This document shows, in pieces, positions 57,314-64,000 of a stretch of 64,000 bases of DNA. A program made the position numbers and the translations under genes. A model generated the notes under the pieces. It was not told where the DNA came from, made no database searches, and was given only the letters and a program-made list of their open reading frames with translations. Numbering within the stretch: the stretch's first letter is position 1; each line of letters begins with the position of its first letter. The DNA comes from Lantana camara (lineage: Eukaryota > Streptophyta > Magnoliopsida > Lamiales > Verbenaceae), in the NCBI GenBank assembly GCA_037501455.1, contig CM074855.1:57729001-57793000 (forward strand), given 5' to 3'.

Positions 57314-60300
57314 ATGCCTCCTAGAAGACATCGGGAGAGGTCTCCGGGTCATCATCATCATAGAGATCGTTCTCCTAATCCTCCACAACCGCCTATGAAT
57401 ATGGAGCACTTTATGGAGGCGGTATATAACTACGTGGAACATAGAAGGGCTCAGGATCCTCCAGTACAACCGCAGGCTGAACATCAAGCACCTCCTCCTA
57501 ATAACCCGAGAGATCATCATGGGTTGTTTTTGAGTTATAATCCCCTGAGATTTTCGGGTTCTGTAGATGATGCGATATCAGAGGGATGGTTAACCAGAAT
57601 TGAGAGGATTTTCAATGTCAGACAATTTACCTCCCAAGAGAAAGCTCAATTCGCTATTTTCCAACTGGATGGAGAGACTTATGATTGGTGGGAACGTACA
57701 CGAGAGAAGCTTGAAGTGGAAGGGGAAGAAGTCAATTGGGAAGTCTTTTTAAGGGAGTTTAGAGAAGCCTTTGTTCCTGAAGTTGTCCGAGAAACAAAAG
57801 AACAAGAATTTATGGATCTGAAGCAAGGAACTCGAACGGTGGCTCAGTATCTTTCTCTTTTCAATAGGCTAGGGAAATATGCACCTCATATTACAAGGGA
57901 TGTAAAGAGAAAAGGAAAGAGGTTTAAAGCGGGATTGAGACAGGATCTCCGACACGGGCATGCAGGCCATAATTTTGAGTTGTTTGCTGACACTGTACAA
58001 AGGGCTCTGGTATTGGAAGAGGAGTATAAGAAAAAGGACCCCTTACCACGTATGCAAATGGGACAAGGATCGGGGTTTGGAAAAGGGAAAAGGCCTATGG
58101 TATCTCCTCCTCAGCCATGTCAAGGGCAAAATAAGAAGTTTCGACCTGCAGGGACTGCACCGCCGAAGCCACAAGTACCTCCAGCTACTTCTGATCCTCG
58201 GCATGATAGGTCACCATGTTTATATTGTGGAGGCCCTAATCACACCTACAACACTTGCAAAAGAAGGTTGGGTCAGTGCCTAATATGCAGGAAGACAACA
58301 CATATGGCCAATACTTGTCCAGACAAGACTCCGGTCTATCAACCAGGAGCTCAGAGGCCGATGATCCAAGCTCGTACATATGCTCTGGTGGGTGAAGAGC
58401 AAGATGTGGAAGCCGATCCCAATGTTATGGTGGAAGGTACGATATGTATCCATAACACGAACATACATGCATTATTTGACCCTGGCGCTACTCATTCTTT
58501 TATATCTTGTAAGTTAATTGATACTCTGTGTTTGCCTGTTATGTGCTTAAATGCTTGTTATGTGGTGAGTTCGCCGTTGGGTGGAAGTCTTGAGATGGAT
58601 CAGGTGGTCAGAGATTGTGTGTTTGGGTTTGAAGGCAGAGAATATCAGGCAGATTTGGTGGTAATGCCGATGAACAGATATGGGGTTATTCTGGGAATGG
58701 ATTGGTTGTTTCGGTATCACACCACGGTTGATTGTTTCACCAAGACAGTTAAGTTGGTAGAAGAAGTGACAGTGGGGAAAGAACCAGAGATTACACCTCT
58801 TTTGTCGTTTACTGAGGCTCATAAGTTGATAAGGAATGGGGCAACGGGATTCATTGCCTATATCTTGAATAAGCCGAAAGATCAGGCGAAACTCGAAGAG
58901 ACAGAAGTGGTGAAGGAATATCTTGAGGTGTTTCCCGAAGTTTTAGGTTCTTTGCCTCCGGATCGAGAGATCGAATTTGTAATAGACTTATATCCGGGAT
59001 CTGAACCTTATTCTAAGACTCCTTTCCGGATGGCACCGGCAGAGTTACAGGTGTTGAAAGTTCAGTTGGAAGGTCTTCTTAAGAATGGATATATTCGGCC
59101 AAGTTCATCACCGTGGGGCGTGCCGGTTCTCTTTGTTAAGAAGAAAGATAGAACCTTAAGGATGTGCATTGACTACCGGGAGTTGAATCGGATGACTGTA
59201 AAGAATAAATATCCATTGCCTAATATAGAGGATTTGTTTGATATGCTACAAGGGTTAAGAGTGTATTCCAAGCTCGATTTGAGGTAGGGATATTATCAGT
59301 TAAAGATCAAGGAGGAAGATATTCCTAAGACAGGATTTAATATCCGGTATGGACATTATGAATTCGTGGTGATGCCCTTTGGGTTAACTAATGCGCCGAC
59401 AGCTTTTATGGACATGATGCATCGGATTTTCCGGCCGTATTTGGATAAGTTTGTTGTGATCTTCAATGGCTATATTTTGGTGTACTCAAGGTCAGAAGAG
59501 GATCATTCTCGGCATTTGAGATTGGTATTGGAGACTTTAAGAGATAACCAGCTCTATGGAAAATTTAGTAAATGCGAGTTTTGGATTGACAGGGTGAGTT
59601 TCTTGGGACATATCATTTCGAGCAAAGGATTAGAAGTGGATCCTTCGAAAATAGAGGCACTTTCACAGTGGCAGAGTCCTAAGAATGTTTCTGAGATCCG
59701 AAGTTTCTTGGGTTTAGCCAGTTATTACCAAAGATTTGTTAAAGATTTCTCTAAGATTGCGGCTCCGTTAACCCGATTAACCAAGAAAGAGGTTCGGTTT
59801 AAATGGGATGAGAAGTGTGAAGCTAGTTTTCAGCTCTTGAAGGATAAGTTAACTTCTGCACCGATACTTGCACTTCCGGATGGTATTGAAGGGTTTGTGG
59901 TGAATACGGATGCTTCCCATGAAGGCTTAGGTTGCGTGTTGATGCAGAATGGGAGAGTAATTGCTTATGCCTCTAGGAAATTGAAAGAGCAAGAGAAGAA
60001 TTATCCCACTCACGACCTCGAACTTGCAGCGGTGATTTTTGCCTTGGGGAAGTGGAGACATTATTTGTATGGAACTTCTTTTGAGATTTTCACCGATCAT
60101 AAGAGTCTTCAGTATTTGTTTTCTCAAAAGGATTTGAATAGAAGGCAAACGAAGGTGGATGGAGACTCTCGAGGATTATGATTGTGTGATTAAGTACCAC
60201 CCGGGTAAAGCTAATGTGGTCACGGATGCATTGAGCAGGAAGGCTAGTGTATCCAATTTGAAGGTAAATATTGGACAACCAATGGAGTTGGTTAAGATAA

Positions 60301-61687
60301 AGGCTCGTATTGGTAGCATCTTAGTACGTCCAGAGTTAAGGCAACAGATATTTGAGGCACAACGGACGGATGTTGAGATTCAGAAATTGATTGAAAAGGC
60401 TTGATCAGACTCCGAGTGTCCGTTTGGATACGATGATACGGGAATCTTTCGATTTAAGAACAGAGTGGTAGTTCCAACAGAATTGAGAAGAGCTATTTTG
60501 GAGGAAGCTCATAAAACTGTGTATTCGGTACATCCTGGTGGAAACAAGATGTATCGGGACTTGAAACAGTATTATTGGTGGAACGGGTTGAAAAGAGACG
60601 TAGTGAATTATATCGGGTTTACCTAGAGTGAAGGGTGGATTCGATGGAATTTGGGTAATCGTGGACAGGTTAACCAAGTCAGCACATTTTCTTGCAGTTC
60701 GGATGTCAGACAAGATAGGTAAGTTGGCTAAGAGGTATTGTGATGATATTGTTCGGTTACATGGAGTGCCAGCTAGCATTGTTTCAGACAGGGATCCAAG
60801 ATTCACTTCCAAGTTCTGGCAAGAGTTACAGAAGTATCTAGGGACTAAGCTCCAATTCAGTACAACTTTTCATCCACAGACTGATGGGCAATCTGAAAGG
60901 TTAATTAGATATCTTAAGGATATGTTAAGGGCATGTGCGTTGGATTTCTCGAGTTCATAGAATGAACAATTGCCCTTGATTGAATTTGCCTACAATAACA
61001 GTTATCAAGCTTCTATAGAAATGGCACCGTATGAGTTTCTTTATCGAAGAAAGTGTCGATCCCCGTTGTTTTTCGATTTGGAAGAATGGAAATGGAGTAA
61101 GCAAGAAGGGGTACAAAGAGGTGAAAAGAAAGATAAACTTTCTAAGGCTATTCAGGATGCCACTGAAAAATTTCAGATTAGTCGACAACGGATGAAAGCA
61201 GCTCAAGATCGACAGAAGAGTTATGCAGATAAGCGAAGGAAAGATCTTGAATTTGAAGTTGGAGATAGGGTATTCCTGAAAGCTTCACCCCGGAAAGGAT
61301 TTGCCCGAATTGGAAAAGGAGGAAAGTTGAATCCCCGATATTTGGGACCTTATGAGATTTTGGAGAGAATCGGAGGTGCAACTTATAGATTGGATTTGCC
61401 TCCAAGTTTAACGGGGTATTCACAATGTCTTCCATGTATCACAACTTCGGAAATACTACCCCGATGAGTCCGTGGTACTACCGGTTGAAGAGATTGAGCT
61501 TGAACCGAATCTCACTTTTGTTCAGAAACCAGTTAAGATTTTGGATCGGAAATTTCAAGAACTTCGAAACAGACGGTTTCCCTTGGTGAAAGTGTTATGG
61601 CGAAGTGATAAGACGGAAGAAGCTACATGGGAAACGGAAGAGAAAATGAAGAAGTTCTACCCCGAATTGTTTCCAACCGAGCAATGA
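57314..61687 (+). pseudogene. Gag-Pol of a Tekay-like chromovirus, multiply broken
   Basis: The first ATG is at 57314; upstream codons in frame lack ATG. Residues counted from it: Gag core about 80-210, two zinc-knuckle-like motifs at 302-315 and 322-335, and protease with D389, where the next residue is Pro instead of the usual Ser. RT begins near residue 540. Lesions in order: an in-frame TAG at 59285-59287 in RT; the RT catalytic Asp pair replaced by Gly-Tyr (59468-59473); a one-base insertion near 60152 after RNase H; TGA at 60402-60404; a deletion of roughly 110 bases near 60614 that removes the integrase zinc-site cysteines and the first catalytic Asp; TAG at 60958-60960; and a one-base insertion near 61421. 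A chromodomain-like end (about 61538-61677) remains. It cannot make functional RT or integrase. Confidence 0.93.
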
Positions 61688-61708
61688 ATCCGAGGACGGA
61701 TTCTCTTT

Positions 61709-61721
61709 AAGGGGGAGAGGT
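61709..61721 (+). other. Polypurine tract of element C
   Basis: AAGGGGGAGAGGT lies directly before the 3' LTR TG, 22 bases after the last stop codon. Confidence 0.85.
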
Positions 61722-64000
61722 TGTAACGCCCCGCGTTTTCACACGTGCAGGTAAGAGTTACATGCGCATTTACATTTAATTATATGATTTTATATCTTGT
61801 TTTATTAATCCAATTCGTTTTTTTTTATTTGATTTGCTAATTGAATTTCTTTTCAAATTTGATTTATTTTATTAAATTCTATATGAATTCCAATGTGTAC
61901 TATGAATGTATGAATGAAATTGTGAAAATGTGAGTTTTGTGAATTCGGTGTTATTTGAATGAAATTACGTATTCGTGTGATTCGTGGACTCGATTGTAAC
62001 TTATTTGAATGTTTTGGACTCAATTGGAGATTGAGTTTGGGCTTAATTGCCACTTTTTGAAAGTTTAGGGACCTATTTGTGTAATAGGCAACCCTGAACG
62101 GTTTTCGCGATATCTTGAGCTCCGGACCTCGAAATTGAGATCCGTAACCGGCGTTGAACTTGTTTCGACGTTACCTATTTATTAAACTTGACCTCGTACT
62201 TTTTCGATATCATTTGAACCTTCGACAACAAACCTTTCCATAGCCTCGACTTTATAACTTGATTTGAACCGTTACTAAACGAACCGGACTTGAACCGACC
62301 CGTATTCTACCCATTTTATCACTAAATATCAGCATTTGTTCCCTTATGCATCTCATTTCATCGATCATCACCATTGCAAGAGAGGAAGAAGCTCCAGGAA
62401 ACCCTCCATTCTTATCATCCGAGCTTTGAGCTCAAGCTTAACCAATCCTCCATCTCCTTTCAAGGTAATTAGTGATTTAGAATCTCCATCTTCTCCTCTA
62501 TCTTTTCATCCATGAATAGCTTGGCATGAGTGAAGGATTCTTGTGTTTTGAGTATGAGCATGAATTGAGGGTTTGGGCTTGATCATTGGTTTTAATGTTT
62601 CTAAGTGAAATTTGATGCTTGATAAATGATTCTTGTGAACTTTCTATCCCATTTACATGTTTAAATTTAAGGTTTGTTGATGAGTGCATGATATGCCATT
62701 GTTGAAGCTTGAAGCTTCCATGGATGAAAGCTTGATTTTGAATGATCTTTTGCCAATTTTGATTATGAATTCTTGTAAGTATGAATGAATTGCATGTTAT
62801 ATGTGAATTATATGGATTGAAATCATGTCTAAGAGTGTATAAGAGCTTCCTTGTTGCTGCCCCTGTTTTACAATGCTTTTCCCTTGTGAAACAGAGCTTC
62901 TGCTCTGTTTTTCTTGGCAAAACGATAAGCTGACACGGCCGTGTCAGCTTTAAACTGAAAATGGACACGGCCGTGTTGGGCTCTCGACTTTGAATTTTTC
63001 TGATTTTAACTTCGGACACGACCGTGTCCAATTCCTTTGAAAACTTAACACGGCCGTGTCAAGCCCTCGACTTTGAATTTTCGAATTTTCAAACCTCGGA
63101 CACGGCCGTGTCCGTTTCCTTTGAAAACTCAACACGTCCGTGTCATTTGAAATGGTAGCTTTGGGGAACCTCTTTTCTTGCTTATATCTCGTTTATGGCT
63201 CGTAATGGTGGATTATATGTAACGTGATTATATTAAAGCTATGTTTATGATTGATATATGATATTGATAACCTTATGAATGCAAGTATGAAAGTATGAAT
63301 GATATGAACGGGAATGAATACGATTTTATCGTATAATGAACGAAACTTGTTGAATTATGTGTTTAATTGGATCCTATGACATTCATGACCATATTTGAAC
63401 ATATTATCGCATTTTAAGCATTCCTTAACATGATATTGCATAGCCGAGCGTCAAATGTGGTCATATTGAGTCTCACACTACCTTTGTCACAGATATTGAT
63501 CCAGTGAGTGACGAGGTCGGGCAGTGAGAGCTTTGTCGAGTTCTTTTTGTTACCAGGTAGGTTTTTCTTCTATTAGATAAAATATGACCCCAAACCACCC
63601 AATGTGTATGTTTTGAGCCAAAACCCTATATATGTATTTATATCAAGTTTTAACGAACAAATGTTTTCGAATGAAAGCCTTTATTATGATTGTCCTACCA
63701 AAAGTTTTGGCGAGTAATGAATGTTCACAATGAATGGGGGCCCGGGACTTAGTGTATTGGTGAACCGGGGAAGCATGGGCTGACGGGAATCAACATATAC
63801 TAGTTCCAACAATTTCGGCAACCTGGATTTCACTAGGAGATTAGTGAATGAAAGGGGACCCGCGTTTTTGGGGATTCATGTACCCCTCTAGCACTAATGA
63901 ATGAGGGTTCGGGCCTTACAAACCCGTTCCCTACCCGGAGGAAGAAGGTGGTATATGAACGATTGAATGAATGATCGAATGTATGTGCACGAAAGAATGA
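61722..64000 (+). repeat. Element C 3' LTR (cut by window edge)
   Basis: The window holds 2279 bp of an expected ~2956. It starts TGTAACGCCCCG, while the 5' copy reads TGTAACACCCAG. The TTCACTA/TAGTGAA hairpin is at 63829-63848. Confidence 0.92.
62932..63144. repeat. Palindrome cluster in element C 3' LTR
   Basis: Six copies start at 62932, 62964, 63015, 63047, 63099 and 63131. The first is a perfect palindrome extended by AGCT on the left and AGCT on the right; its 5' LTR counterpart has one mutated arm. The copies therefore decay independently after insertion. Confidence 0.88.

Larger units (their letters stand above)
54141..64000 (+). mobile_element. Element C: Tekay/Del-like Ty3/gypsy chromovirus, decayed, right end outside window
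   Basis: The order is 5' LTR, initiator tRNA-Met PBS, gag-pol remnant with C-terminal chromodomain, PPT, then 3' LTR running off the window. Domain order PR-RT-RNase H-integrase plus chromodomain defines a chromovirus. LTR copies differ by scattered substitutions and a ~10-bp indel near 62424, so insertion is old enough for the coding lesions. The right target duplication cannot be checked; the bases before the left LTR are tacac. Confidence 0.92.

Overview
The window is a dense nest of plant LTR retrotransposons and their relics. I see no host gene, tRNA, rRNA or bacterial-type feature. Plant origin follows from the families present: a Ty1/copia element of Angela/BARE-like type and several Ty3/gypsy chromoviruses of Tekay/Del-like type. 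All elements with a visible primer site use plant initiator tRNA-Met (TGGTATCAGAGC). The species cannot be named from this.

Layout. (1) Positions 1-27694 are a tandem array of a ~1625-bp monomer, which is an Angela-type LTR lacking about 320 bp at its U5-side end. All copies read on the minus strand. The array is interrupted by element A (196-11386, minus strand, non-autonomous, TSD cggat), which carries solo LTR S1 (2590-5259, TSD cctcg), and by solo LTR S2 (21743-25696, TSD tatac). (2) From 27695 to 54083 the background is one old minus-strand Tekay-type LTR ('D'). It is split by non-autonomous element B (29700-39244, plus, TSD gtata), a young full-length Angela element (39994-50154, minus, TSD ggggg, intact 1306-residue polyprotein) and solo LTR S3 (50490-53462, TSD ttttt). 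(3) From 54141 to the right edge is a Tekay-type chromovirus 'C' (plus strand). It has both LTRs (the right one cut by the window) and a decayed gag-pol carrying stops, frameshifts, a deletion and a lost RT catalytic Asp pair.

How the parts relate. A and B belong to one non-autonomous family: they have no protein genes but share PBS, PPT and 3' internal region. They must depend on proteins from an autonomous relative; C is the same broad type but is itself dead. The Angela element is the only one here that looks protein-competent, and its LTR is the closest visible relative of the tandem-array monomer.

Most interesting structure, all noncoding: (a) an LTR turned into a satellite-like array; (b) a run of about eleven small hairpins in A and B whose two arms change together; (c) clusters of perfect palindromes in every Tekay-type LTR except A and B, with arm sequences that differ between families but always stay self-complementary; (d) a shared splice-like layout (AG|GT ... 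pyrimidines-CAG) with a conserved CAGTC hairpin just before the acceptor, suggesting a leader intron inside these LTRs; (e) a GC-rich four-hairpin block downstream of the Angela PBS. These were found by eye and no alignment or folding was run.
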